DNA of 64,000 nucleotides from an uncultured Pelagibacteraceae bacterium (GTDB lineage Bacteria; Pseudomonadota; Alphaproteobacteria; Pelagibacterales; AG-422-B15): NCBI GenBank assembly GCA_902564025.1, contig CACEZK010000001.1, positions 1 through 64,000 of the forward strand. Reading direction: 5' to 3'. Under the pieces are notes generated by a model. It worked only from the letters and a program-made list of their open reading frames with translations, did not search any database and had not been told where the DNA came from. Made by a program: the position numbers and the translations under genes. This document shows, in pieces, positions 7,372-15,822 of the stretch (position 1 is the stretch's first letter; each line of letters starts with the position of its first letter).

Positions 7372-8694
7372 TTACTTCCAAGATACTCGTGCAAAGGTTC
7401 TTGTTGAGCAATAAAAAATATCATTCTTTAAGCCTGGCGTTAAAAACATGCCATTGGCAAGAGGTGAATTGAGTGTAACCTTTGAGAGTATTTCTCCACT
7501 AGATAGGTCTATTACCACTAAGTGATCGTCATTATTTTCGAAACTATTAATTACTAGCTCTTTGCTTTCAGGAAACACAACCGGTTGCATTGTTGGTCTA
7601 AGACTATCAATCTTCCAAGATATTTTTAACGAGTTATTTGATGTATCAATACCTGCTATGCCACCATTTATACTATCCCAGCATACACAGATATTACATT
7701 CGGGAATATTTACGGGTGGTGCAATAATACCCCCTCCATGATGTTCAAATGGTTCGATATATTCAAATTGTTCTGACATTAAATCAAATCTAAAAAGCCT
7801 TTGCTTACATGACCAAGGAGCAGGACGTCTCCAACTTAATTCTTTTGGTGCAGTTTTAAATCTACCATTTGGATGAGTTGAATAAATCGCTCTTAATGAG
7901 TCGATGTCTCCGTTATTCATCAACCAGAGCGATCCATCCGATATGCAGCCATCCCATGATAATCCTTGATCATCATTTGATTTCCTATAATTAGGTGACC
8001 AGTCTGAAGTAACTTCTAGATTGTTAGGCAGAACTTTTATTTTCCATATTTTTTCGATACCTGGAATAAAAATGAACTCACCATCTTCTGTTTTGTCTGA
8101 TGCAATTCTTCCCATAGAACCTTCAGGCAATTGCATGGGTTCATGTAAAACATCTAGATTTTGATCTAATCTTGTAATTGTGGAACAACCTTGACCTTCT
8201 AAACGTAAATCTTTAGTGACGATTGTTCCATCTGATAATATTAGTAAACCGTTATGCGCCTGATCAATGGGTAATTTTGACTCTTTAATCACTTCACATT
8301 CTTTTGAAATACTATGCATGTAGTTTCCATTAACCTTGATGATATTGCCGTTTTGATGTGCTGCAATAGCGCCACACCAGACGTGATCACCGCATGGTAA
8401 TTTTGGCGTTTCCCCTAATATTTCCAAAGACTCAGGCTCAATTTTTTGAAGCCATCCAAATGGTTCTGGACCTGTAAAGCTTGGCATCGTACCACCCAAA
8501 AAAATTTCATTATTATCGCGATAAATTGTCATAACATTCCAGCGTTCATTTCGTATGCTTTGTACAACAGCTTTTTTTTCACGAGCGTTCAACGATCCTT
8601 TAGTTGCCTTTTGACGTCGATTTCCACCACATTCAACAGGCCAGTGAGATTTATAGTATCCCTCAAGTATGGATAATCTGTCTAGGGCAGTCAT
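7372..8694 (-). CDS. Beta-propeller-like protein of unknown function
   Basis: A 440-residue protein with no signal peptide. It consists of repeated short beta-strand segments separated by turns (DGTIVTKDLRLEGQG, DGEFIFIPGIEKIWKIK, DGSLWLMNNGDIDSL, NSLKISWKIDSLRPTM, DDHLVVIDLSSGEILSK), a pattern expected of a six- or seven-bladed propeller. Conserved-looking clusters such as GDHVWCGAIAAHQNG, DQAHNGLLILSDG and FEHHGGGIIAPP carry His residues that could bind metal or substrate. I do not recognise the family. Its ATG shares one base with the GST stop codon, so it is the last gene of the tightly coupled operon from 15.6 kb. Confidence 0.8.
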   Translation of the reverse strand: MTALDRLSILEGYYKSHWPVECGGNRRQKATKGSLNAREKKAVVQSIRNERWNVMTIYRDNNEIFLGGTMPSFTGPEPFGWLQKIEPESLEILGETPKLPCGDHVWCGAIAAHQNGNIIKVNGNYMHSISKECEVIKESKLPIDQAHNGLLILSDGTIVTKDLRLEGQGCSTITRLDQNLDVLHEPMQLPEGSMGRIASDKTEDGEFIFIPGIEKIWKIKVLPNNLEVTSDWSPNYRKSNDDQGLSWDGCISDGSLWLMNNGDIDSLRAIYSTHPNGRFKTAPKELSWRRPAPWSCKQRLFRFDLMSEQFEYIEPFEHHGGGIIAPPVNIPECNICVCWDSINGGIAGIDTSNNSLKISWKIDSLRPTMQPVVFPESKELVINSFENNDDHLVVIDLSSGEILSKVTLNSPLANGMFLTPGLKNDIFYCSTRTFARVSWK

Positions 8695-9548
8695 TATTTT
8701 GAAAGCAGAGCTTTAATTGACTTTCCACTCAAAGATGTTGATGTCTTAGCGTAAAGCCTAATTAGCTTTAGAGGCAATGGATCATTAACCTCTTTAAAAA
8801 ATTCTTTTCGAGAATAAAGATCAAGAAACCATGTAGATATTTTTGGGTAACGGTCTTTAAATGGAAATCCTGAGACATAAAGCCTATATGTATAAATAAA
8901 CCAGGCAAGATCAAGCATTGAAAGATTATCGCCCATTAAGTATTTTTGCTTATTTAATAGAGATTCGTATTTATCATAACATTTACAAAAATTATTGAGT
9001 GAGTTTTTAACTGCTTCATCAGTTATTCCATTTTCACGAAATGACTTATAAAACTTTACTTCCTTTAATTTTAGATAGTCCAGCTCACTATTAGATGATT
9101 TATATTTTTCAAACGTATCTAATTCATTAGGGTCTTTTTTGCCGAGTCCACCAAACATATATCGATAAGCAATATTTCTTATATCCTCATGCAAATCATC
9201 TTCTTCTTTCAGTAACGTACCAATTTCTGTTGTATCGGAGTCAGGAACAAGTGGGTTTTCAGGAAATTTATCTTCGAGATACATGAGAATATCATTGCTC
9301 TCAATTTCTACACGACCATCATCCACGAGAACAGGAACCAGGCCTTTAGGATTAATACCTAGAAAGAATTCTGAATAGTTTTTTCCTGTAGCAAGATTTA
9401 TGCTGTGAGGTATCCATGAAATTTTTTTTAAATTTAAATAGATCCTAAGTTTTTGTGAGCATGATGAAGTTCTAAAATGAAATAAATGCAAACCCTTCCA
9501 ATTTAGTATTTCTCTAGATTTAATTTGATCGCTTGGAATTTGAACCAT
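8694..9548 (-). CDS. Glutathione S-transferase family protein
   Basis: Cytosolic GST of 284 residues, longer than the usual 200-230 because of an insertion in the helical domain. The thioredoxin-like domain reads LHLFHFRTSSCSQKLRIYLN with SSC as the likely catalytic Ser/Cys site, followed by the cis-Pro motif GLVPVLVDDG and the glutathione-contact ESND. The C-terminal all-helical domain includes LMGDNLSMLDLAW (N-capping box). It overlaps both neighbours by one base (TAATG type). In this operon it might remove a conjugated or ether-linked group, as GSTs do in beta-etherase pathways; that is inference. Confidence 0.88.
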   Translation of the reverse strand: MVQIPSDQIKSREILNWKGLHLFHFRTSSCSQKLRIYLNLKKISWIPHSINLATGKNYSEFFLGINPKGLVPVLVDDGRVEIESNDILMYLEDKFPENPLVPDSDTTEIGTLLKEEDDLHEDIRNIAYRYMFGGLGKKDPNELDTFEKYKSSNSELDYLKLKEVKFYKSFRENGITDEAVKNSLNNFCKCYDKYESLLNKQKYLMGDNLSMLDLAWFIYTYRLYVSGFPFKDRYPKISTWFLDLYSRKEFFKEVNDPLPLKLIRLYAKTSTSLSGKSIKALLSK

Positions 9549-9716
9549 TATTTTCTTTCCTTATTGTTTTGTTTAGTAACAAGGTAAGCCAGTACAAGAA
9601 TTACAACCGTACCTGTCATCATTGAAATATCGACCGACAGACCAAAGCTCAATAAAATAAAACCTATAAGGGCGCCTACAAAAAAAACACCAAGAATCTG
9701 TAATACATTTTTCATT
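9548..9716 (-). pseudogene. Small two-helix membrane protein gene split by a frameshift
   Basis: The 169 bp between the transporter and GST genes hold two frames that fit together. From the ATG at 9716 the protein begins with a clean hydrophobic helix (VLQILGVFFVGALIGF) but then turns into an unlikely Cys- and Tyr-containing tail ending at 9573. The adjacent frame, entered at the A5 run 9659-9663, continues with hydrophobic sequence (ILLSFGLSVDIS, TGTVVILVLAYLVTK) and a KQNNKERK tail, ending in a TAATG overlap with the GST start. Removing one base from that run would give a 56-residue protein with two membrane helices. A sequencing error, a recent mutation or slippage are all possible. Confidence 0.6.
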
Positions 9717-9718
9717 AA

Positions 9719-11323
9719 TTATTCATCTGTTTTTAAACTAGTTTTTTGAATGATTATAACAGAAATTGTTGGTACCAAAAGAGTGAGCAGAGTTACAACA
9801 ATCAATAAAATACCAAGGTCAGAATAATCAGCTATGGAGAGTATCTCATTTGTGACCTTATCCTTGACTTCCCTCGTTACTTCGTAAATTTGATTGAGAT
9901 ACTTTGTAAGCAACGCACTTGCGGATAGAGCTAAATTGGTAAACGATGCAAATACAGCAAAAAATGTAGCCTTTAGATGAGCTGGAGCATTTCTTGCGAT
10001 CCACGCAAGAAGTGGAATCATTGAAACTTGTCCCAAGGGTGATTCTAAAGCTGTATTAAATATTGCAATAAACCGTGCATCTACAACATCGTTTGTTAAT
10101 GATGAAGTCCATTCATGAAATCCATAATACATGCCAACGCTTGGCAAAAACAATATTGCTCCAGCAATTGATAATATCACTATAATTTTTGCAATTGAGT
10201 TATTGACCATAAAAGGCCTTAAAATAATGATGCCAAGTAAAGTCAAACAGGAGGCAAGAAGAGAAAGCACAGAAAAAAACTGCTCATCAAATCCTAAATT
10301 ATCAATCTCAAACCAGGTAAGTCCTGGGCCTGGGCCTGGCATGGCTCTGAAAATAAATATTATAATTGCAGTTCCTAAAATTGTGTATCGCATCGACTCT
10401 GGAAGTTCACGCATTAGTTTAGCCATCAGAAAAAATATAATACTTACTGATCCAAAGAATACGATCTCTTGCGCATACGGAAGATTTAATCCTCCCACGC
10501 TAAGTGTAAAAATTACAAAAACGAGAGAGCCTCCAAGTATCCACCAATCAACCTTAGTTTTTTCAATTTCGATTTGATGATCTATACCTAACTTTGAAAG
10601 TTGGTCGTTTTTTTTCTTTTTTAAATAAATTGAAAGCAATACCCCTAATACTGATATGAACGGAATGATCAGTGCGAAGAGGTAAATATTCCCGTATAAA
10701 ATTATTTTTTCTTGTTCAGTTTCAGCCTCAACGCTACTGAAAATAACAACATTAATTAATGCAACAATTACTGTACCACCAATAATTGCAAATCTGCCTA
10801 GTGTTTGCATGGTGGTATGCATATTTTTTATTACATCGGGTGAGTATTGGTTTCCTCTGGAATCTATGTTTGGGACTGCTTCAACCGTCATTGCATCAGC
10901 AACAACGTCTTGAACCACATAACCTATCGGAGCTAAGAGAACGCTAATAACATACCAAGTTTCAATACTTAAGTACCTTACCATAAAGTCAGTATGAATA
11001 ATAAGGCCGAACATGATAGCAAGACTTAAAGCAATGAGTGATGCGCCCACATAAACAAGATAATTTTTTCTTTCCCAGATTAGGTCAACTAAATGACCAA
11101 GTGGCATTTTTAATGCCCATGGAATTCCTGCCCAAAAACCAAGGCCTGCTATAAAAGCAGCTGAAAGATTTAGATAATCTTTTACAAAAAAGGTTCCAAC
11201 GATTGCGGTTAAACCCGAAACACCGGCAGCAACATATATCATCAAAGGCGGTAGATAACTTAATTTAAATTGCCTTCCTAAATCAATAAAAGTGCTGTCT
11301 ATGAACGCATAAAATTTACTCAT
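9719..11323 (-). CDS. MFS transporter, BT1/folate-biopterin-like
   Basis: Inner-membrane permease of 534 residues with about 12 hydrophobic helices. The N-terminal half has GLGFWAGIPWALKMPLGHLVDL and PIGYVVQDVVADAMTVEAVP, which resemble the conserved loop 2-3 and helix 5 of the BT1/FBT family (folate-biopterin transporters) within the major facilitator superfamily. The substrate is not known. It lies 16 bp downstream of the SRAP gene and 2 bp upstream of the small membrane gene, inside an operon of oxygenase, hydrolase and reductase genes, so it probably imports or exports that pathway's substrate. Confidence 0.82.
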   Translation of the reverse strand: MSKFYAFIDSTFIDLGRQFKLSYLPPLMIYVAAGVSGLTAIVGTFFVKDYLNLSAAFIAGLGFWAGIPWALKMPLGHLVDLIWERKNYLVYVGASLIALSLAIMFGLIIHTDFMVRYLSIETWYVISVLLAPIGYVVQDVVADAMTVEAVPNIDSRGNQYSPDVIKNMHTTMQTLGRFAIIGGTVIVALINVVIFSSVEAETEQEKIILYGNIYLFALIIPFISVLGVLLSIYLKKKKNDQLSKLGIDHQIEIEKTKVDWWILGGSLVFVIFTLSVGGLNLPYAQEIVFFGSVSIIFFLMAKLMRELPESMRYTILGTAIIIFIFRAMPGPGPGLTWFEIDNLGFDEQFFSVLSLLASCLTLLGIIILRPFMVNNSIAKIIVILSIAGAILFLPSVGMYYGFHEWTSSLTNDVVDARFIAIFNTALESPLGQVSMIPLLAWIARNAPAHLKATFFAVFASFTNLALSASALLTKYLNQIYEVTREVKDKVTNEILSIADYSDLGILLIVVTLLTLLVPTISVIIIQKTSLKTDE

Positions 11324-11339
11324 TCTGTAATTATACAGA

Positions 11340-11900
11340 TTAAGATTTATCTAACAACTCAGGGCTATTGTTACGAGGACTATTAACATTTTTTGAGACT
11401 TCATAAACTTGAACTTGATCGTCTTTTTTTCTTTTAATTTCATGCTTTCCTTCTATCCATTCAGTTGTTTGAGATTCATCTAAAAGCAAAGGTTGTCTAT
11501 GATGCACATGAGAGACAGTTTCACTTGACTGGCAAGTTACAACTGCACATCCACTATTCAAATTATAAATACCAGCGAAGTACAGCAATTCATTTTCAAT
11601 ATAATGGAAAAAAGGCGTTTTAGAGTTATTTTGCCTTTGCCATTCATACCACCCATTTGCAAGAAAAACACATCTAAGTGATCCCTTAAAAGAAGGCTTT
11701 TCTAGTAATGTTTCGTGACGACAATTAATCAAGTTCATATCATCTTTCCATTTTGGTGAATATGACCATTTCATAAATGTAGGATCTGGTTTTATAACTA
11801 ATACATCTTGTGACGGAGCTATGTTATATGAGGGCGATAGTTCAATATTAAATTTTTCTTTAACAACTTTTTTGTCGGAGAGAACAAAACGCCCACACAT
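11340..11900 (-). CDS. SRAP-domain protein (YedK/HMCES-like abasic-site protector)
   Basis: SOS-response-associated peptidase fold that forms a thiazolidine crosslink to abasic sites in single-stranded DNA. The catalytic C2 directly follows the start Met (MCGRF), and N59 (INCRHET), E86 (ANGWYEW) and H134 (HHRQP) match the N75, E105 and H160 of E. coli YedK. At 186 residues it is a little shorter than YedK (222). The NARSET-like motif is changed to NCRHET. It sits 2 bp after the TPR gene and 16 bp before the transporter gene; a DNA-damage function in a catabolic-looking operon is unexpected. Confidence 0.92.
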   Translation of the reverse strand: MCGRFVLSDKKVVKEKFNIELSPSYNIAPSQDVLVIKPDPTFMKWSYSPKWKDDMNLINCRHETLLEKPSFKGSLRCVFLANGWYEWQRQNNSKTPFFHYIENELLYFAGIYNLNSGCAVVTCQSSETVSHVHHRQPLLLDESQTTEWIEGKHEIKRKKDDQVQVYEVSKNVNSPRNNSPELLDKS

Positions 11901-11902
11901 AA

Positions 11903-12433
11903 TTAAACAATAAGTTCGTTAATTAATTTGAGTCGGTCTTGAGATTTTTTACTTGTTGGAATAATTTCTAGAATTCTTTTATATGTTGCTGCAGCTCCAA
12001 AAAGATCATCTTGAATTAAATAGATTTCTGCAAGACCATCAAGTGCTCCAAAGTGTCTTGGTTCTAGTTCAAGAGTTTTTTGGATATCAGAAATTGAAGC
12101 CTCTAAATCACCTTTTAAAAACAGAACAGTAGCTCTTTTGTTCCAACCTTCTGCAAAATCAGGTTTAAGATCAATTACCTGCGTAAATAAAGTTATTGCT
12201 TCTTCTAAACTTCCACGATCCATCATATTGTTACCTTCATCAAATATTTTTTGGGCTTCAGTATTTTCTGCAATAGACCATATATCCCAGATGTCAGCTA
12301 AGATAGTACTGGCTTGCATATTGTCATTACTTAAAAATAACTCATCGAACAAACTGTTCAGTCGGCTATCTTTTTGATCAGCCAATACAAAAGATGAATT
12401 TAAAAATAACAGTACAATAAAAATTTTTTTCAA
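11903..12433 (-). CDS. Exported TPR-repeat protein
   Basis: A 176-residue periplasmic protein, probably a scaffold. The signal peptide is MKKIFIVLLFLNSSFVLA. Three tetratricopeptide-type repeats follow from about residue 60 (FDEGNNMMDRGSLEEAITLF, AEGWNKRATVLFLKGDLEAS, FGALDGLAEIYLIQDDLFGA). No ATG fits. The TTG at 12433 overlaps the stop codon of the upstream OYE gene (TTGA) and places a lysine pair right at the start of the signal peptide; the TTG at 12448 is an alternative that adds five residues. No partner can be named. Confidence 0.82.
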   Translation of the reverse strand: MKKIFIVLLFLNSSFVLADQKDSRLNSLFDELFLSNDNMQASTILADIWDIWSIAENTEAQKIFDEGNNMMDRGSLEEAITLFTQVIDLKPDFAEGWNKRATVLFLKGDLEASISDIQKTLELEPRHFGALDGLAEIYLIQDDLFGAAATYKRILEIIPTSKKSQDRLKLINELIV

Positions 12434-13743
12434 TCTAAATCTTTCCAAAAAGCTTTATATTTTTTGCTATGAGCCGAGTCGTCTCTAAAGTGATCGAGAA
12501 ATGCCTTAAAAAGTCCAAGCTTTGTATCAACTTCATTGCCGTCCGCGATTTTTAATATTTGTCGATAACACCAATAAACTTGAGCAGCTTTATTATTAGA
12601 TCGCATAAGTGATATCGGGCTATTTAAGCCAAGAATCCAGGGACCAAATTCCAACATATTTTCATATAGAGTTGCTGATTTTTTTTCACCACTTATTAAT
12701 TCATTTACAATATCGGGCTCAGAGCAAAGTGGTCTTCCCAAACCAATTACATCACAAGCACCACTTTGAAGAGCATTGTTCATACCCTCGGTAGAACGAA
12801 ATCCTCCTGTTACGGCTAATGGGATTGATATAACTTCTTTTATCGCTTCAGCATATTTTAGGAAATAGGCTTCCCTTACTTTGGTACTACGCTGAGGTTT
12901 GATTGTTTTTGCTTTTTTAAGGTTCAATGAGTCAATTTCTAAGGCAGTAAAATTTTCATAAGTTCCACCTGAAATTTCAAGTAAATCTAATGATGTATTA
13001 TTCAATATCTTTGCAACTTCAATACTTTCTTCGTGAGAAAATCCCCCTTTTTGAAAATCACTTGAATTAAGTTTAACTGAAATAGGAAAACTATTTCCAA
13101 CTTTTTCTCGGATAGCCTCAATTGTAGTTATAAGTAATTTTGATCTATTTTCTATACTGCCTCCCCACTCATCAGTTCGTTGATTAACGTTTGGTGATAA
13201 AAATTCTGAGAGAAGATAACCGTGTGCTGAATGAAGTTGAACGCCAGTGAACCCTGTTTGCTTTGCAACCTCAGCCGCATTAACAAATTGATCAATTATA
13301 TTCAAAATTTCGGATTGGCTTAGCTCTTTTGGTACTCCAAATTTTAGTATTCCTCCAAGGGTTGGCAAAGGTTGAACTGAGGGTGCCCTGCTCTCTTTGT
13401 TAATACTAAAAGGCGTCTGCCTACCAGCATGACTCAATTGCATCCAGAGATGCGCATTATTTTGTGTTCCAGACTTGGACCAGTCAGCTAAAGCTGCCAG
13501 ACTTTCATTAGATTGTTTTCCTTCAATTATAACATTACCAGCTCGTTCAATGTATCTGTGGTCAACTTGAACATTGCCGGTAACATTTATGCCGACTCCA
13601 CCTTTGGCCCACCTCTCATATAATTTATTATGCCTTTTATTAGCCATGCCATCGCTTTGAGCAATACCCTCTGTCATTGCTGATTTTAGGAATCTATTCT
13701 TGATTTCAATACCACAAGGAAGGAATAAGTTACTATCTATCAT
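12430..13743 (-). CDS. NADH:flavin oxidoreductase, Old Yellow Enzyme family
   Basis: FMN-dependent ene-reductase of 437 residues. The TIM-barrel N-terminus (FLPCGIEIKNRFLKSAMTEG, residues 6-25), the substrate and flavin motif HLWMQLSHAGRQ, GFTGVQLHSAHGYLLSEFLSPNVNQRTD-type signature (about 162-190) and the phosphate-binding GLGRPLC end are clear. The signature AHGYLLSEFLSP belongs to the NemA/2,4-dienoyl-CoA reductase group. No C-terminal 4Fe-4S or FAD domain is present; the last 80 residues are a helical extension. It would reduce an activated double bond of the operon's substrate. The hydrolase gene ends 2 bp before it. Confidence 0.92.
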   Translation of the reverse strand: MIDSNLFLPCGIEIKNRFLKSAMTEGIAQSDGMANKRHNKLYERWAKGGVGINVTGNVQVDHRYIERAGNVIIEGKQSNESLAALADWSKSGTQNNAHLWMQLSHAGRQTPFSINKESRAPSVQPLPTLGGILKFGVPKELSQSEILNIIDQFVNAAEVAKQTGFTGVQLHSAHGYLLSEFLSPNVNQRTDEWGGSIENRSKLLITTIEAIREKVGNSFPISVKLNSSDFQKGGFSHEESIEVAKILNNTSLDLLEISGGTYENFTALEIDSLNLKKAKTIKPQRSTKVREAYFLKYAEAIKEVISIPLAVTGGFRSTEGMNNALQSGACDVIGLGRPLCSEPDIVNELISGEKKSATLYENMLEFGPWILGLNSPISLMRSNNKAAQVYWCYRQILKIADGNEVDTKLGLFKAFLDHFRDDSAHSKKYKAFWKDLD

Positions 13744-13745
13744 GT

Positions 13746-14714
13746 TTATGTGCCTAAAAAACTTTTTATATCATAAGCTAATTTTTCTGGTATCTCCATA
13801 GGTGGCATATGACCCACTTTTGGATAAGAAATAAGTTTTACATTAGGAATTTGCTCTAAAAAATGATTTGTAAAACTAATATCAACTAACTTATCTTTCT
13901 CACCGTGCAATATTAAGGTCGGTATTTTTAAACTTTGCAATAATTTTGGATTAGCAATAAAATTATCCTCAATTGATAAAATGACCATGCCCATAGCTTC
14001 GCGAGAACCCTCTAAAAGTATAATATCATGGAATTGATCAACTAATTTCTCAGTAACTAGATCCTTATTAAATACAGTTTTTGATACTCCCTCTTTAACT
14101 AAAAATCTTGGCGTAAAGTATTTTAACATGAGTCTCATAATTTTTGTTTCAAGTAACTTAAATGCAATTGGTGGGGCATTTTCTGATTGAAACTTTTTAT
14201 ACTCATTCTCACTTCCAATAAATGGGGAGCCAATAATTATTAATCCACTTATTCTATCAAGATTATTTAAGGCATACTTCCAAGATATAACTCCACCCAT
14301 CGAATGACCAACTAGATAAAATTTTTCAATACTTTTTACTTTCAGAATATCAGTTATTAATTTCTCGAATCCATCATACGAATACAAATTTGATTTAACT
14401 GCCCCTGTTAGCCCATGAGCTGGAAGATCAAGAGACAAAATTCTAAAATTATCTTTTAAGTGTGAGACCATTGGTTCAAAATTAAAAAGTGAACCATTAA
14501 ATCCATGAATTAAAACAATTGTTTCGTTATTCTTTACACCTTCATCTCTTACATGCACCAATGAACCATCATCAAGTTTTATAAACTCAGAAGCGCCTTT
14601 TGCATGTTTTGCCAACACAATATCTCTGGGAATATCAAAATAAACTGATTTATAGAAACCATAAGAAATCGAAAGAAAAAATAAAATTAAAAATAAATAT
14701 AAAATAAATTCCAT
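13746..14714 (-). CDS. Membrane-anchored alpha/beta hydrolase
   Basis: Serine hydrolase of 322 residues. A hydrophobic N-terminal segment (residues 2-22) probably anchors it in the inner membrane. The oxyanion motif LIHGFNGS is at 68-75, the nucleophile elbow GHSMGG has S138, and the likely acid and histidine are in HGEKDKLVD and VGHMPPME near the C-terminus. The family includes esterases, lactonases and C-C bond hydrolases such as meta-cleavage enzymes. It lies between the dioxygenase and OYE genes with 2-bp gaps on each side, so ring-opening or ester hydrolysis of a shared substrate is plausible but inferred. Confidence 0.9.
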   Translation of the reverse strand: MEFILYLFLILFFLSISYGFYKSVYFDIPRDIVLAKHAKGASEFIKLDDGSLVHVRDEGVKNNETIVLIHGFNGSLFNFEPMVSHLKDNFRILSLDLPAHGLTGAVKSNLYSYDGFEKLITDILKVKSIEKFYLVGHSMGGVISWKYALNNLDRISGLIIIGSPFIGSENEYKKFQSENAPPIAFKLLETKIMRLMLKYFTPRFLVKEGVSKTVFNKDLVTEKLVDQFHDIILLEGSREAMGMVILSIEDNFIANPKLLQSLKIPTLILHGEKDKLVDISFTNHFLEQIPNVKLISYPKVGHMPPMEIPEKLAYDIKSFLGT

Positions 14715-14716
14715 TT

Positions 14717-15565
14717 TTATAAGCCATAAGCTGCAATGGTTGTTCGATGTAAAAGACGCTCTTGCCCTTCATATCCACCGGTTGCTCTGTGTAACACGCT
14801 TCTGTTATCCCACATAATTAACATATCCTTTTTCCATTTATGCCTATAAACAAATTCTTCTTTGCACTGCCAAGCACTCAGTTCCATAAGTAATTTCATC
14901 GCTTCCTGATTGTCCATACCATCAATACCAATGATATAACCTATTGTTCCATAAATGCCCTCTTTATTTGTTTCAGGATGCTTCCTTATAATAGGATGTA
15001 GTTGTTGAGCAAAGGCATCGTCTGACGCTCTTATATCCATGCTTCTTCCCATTTCTCTATCCTTATCACCGTAACCACCCCCTGGTGAATAAGGTACAAG
15101 GGCTGAGTGAATTGCTTTTTTTCCCTCTAACTTGCTTCTTAATTCTGAGGGCATGCGCTCTAGTGCTAAATGTTGGTTCGCAAACAACGTATCCCCGCCT
15201 TCAGATGGAATTATTTTTCCAAATAAACACGTACCTGCTGGGGGATTTTTTTGAAAACTCCAGTCAGTATGCCAATTATCAGCAAAGATTGGTACCTTTT
15301 CATCAACTATTCTTTTAACAGCAATTATATTTTCTCTTCCTGGTATTGAAGCAATAAACGGGTCATCTCCAAAGGACCCAAAATATAGGGTAAAACGCTC
15401 TAAATCATCATCAGATAATGCTTGGTTTGGAAAACTTAAAACATGGTATTTTAACCAATGATTTCTTATTTCGGAAATATGAGTTTCAGATAAGTCTTTT
15501 TTCAAATCGATTCCTGTTATTTCTGCACCGCAGGACTGTTTTGAAGCTACAATATTTAGAGACAT
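14717..15565 (-). CDS. TauD/TfdA-family 2-oxoglutarate dioxygenase
   Basis: Fe(II)/2-oxoglutarate-dependent hydroxylase of 282 residues, cytoplasmic. The metal triad is H99 and D101 (NWHTDWSF) with H259 (WDNRSVLHRAT), and R270 is the 2-oxoglutarate-binding arginine. Family members cleave taurine, alkylsulfates or aryloxyalkanoates, or make carnitine-type compounds; the specificity here is unknown. It is the first gene of the 7.4-15.6 kb operon and starts about 55 bp from the truncated tRNA copy that marks the islet edge, so its promoter may lie in or next to that boundary. Confidence 0.92.
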   Translation of the reverse strand: MSLNIVASKQSCGAEITGIDLKKDLSETHISEIRNHWLKYHVLSFPNQALSDDDLERFTLYFGSFGDDPFIASIPGRENIIAVKRIVDEKVPIFADNWHTDWSFQKNPPAGTCLFGKIIPSEGGDTLFANQHLALERMPSELRSKLEGKKAIHSALVPYSPGGGYGDKDREMGRSMDIRASDDAFAQQLHPIIRKHPETNKEGIYGTIGYIIGIDGMDNQEAMKLLMELSAWQCKEEFVYRHKWKKDMLIMWDNRSVLHRATGGYEGQERLLHRTTIAAYGL

Positions 15566-15620
15566 ATTTTTAAATTATAGAATAAGTGAAAAAAGATTTA
15601 AGTGTAAAAAAATATTTTTT

Positions 15621-15681
15621 TTGGTGGGCCCACTAGGACTCGAACCTAGGACAACTCCGTTATGAGCGGAGGGCTCTAACC
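15621..15681 (-). repeat. Truncated copy of the tRNA(CAT) 3' part, left boundary of islet
   Basis: Sixty-one bases identical to 16932-16992, offset by 1311 bp, same orientation. The copy holds the tRNA from the end of the D-loop through anticodon stem, variable loop, T arm, acceptor 3' strand and encoded CCA. Beyond it the D-arm is degenerate (TAGCTTAAAGG instead of TAGCTCAGTTGG) and the 5' acceptor strand (CCTAACC) cannot pair with TGGGCCC. It is therefore not a functional tRNA. This is the arrangement left when an element integrates into the 3' part of a tRNA gene. Confidence 0.9.
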
Positions 15682-15810
15682 TTTAAGCTAGGTTAGGTAA
15701 TAAATTTTAGTCTGTAAACATGTAGTTTTAGACAATAAGTACGACATATTCACTACAAAAATTAATATCTTTTTTTTTAATATTTTAGCTAGAATTAATA
15801 CATAAATCTA

Positions 15811-15816
15811 GAGGAG
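15811..15816 (+). promoter_or_regulatory. Strong ribosome binding site of the islet gene
   Basis: A GAGGAGG sequence ends about 6 nt before the ATG at 15823 (TAGAGGAGGTTCTTATG). It is much stronger than most sites in the window and decides the start. An AT-rich stretch upstream (15760-15805) could hold the promoter, but no clear -35/-10 pair can be fixed. Confidence 0.6.
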
Positions 15817-15822
15817 GTTCTT

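Noticed and set aside
10131-10577. Plus-strand open frame of 148 codons with a proline- and glycine-rich stretch
   Set aside because: Antisense to the BT1-like transporter, whose helices account for the sequence.
15621-15697. Second functional tRNA gene
   Set aside because: The 5' acceptor strand cannot pair with the 3' strand and the D-arm is degenerate; only the 3' 61 bases match the intact tRNA.
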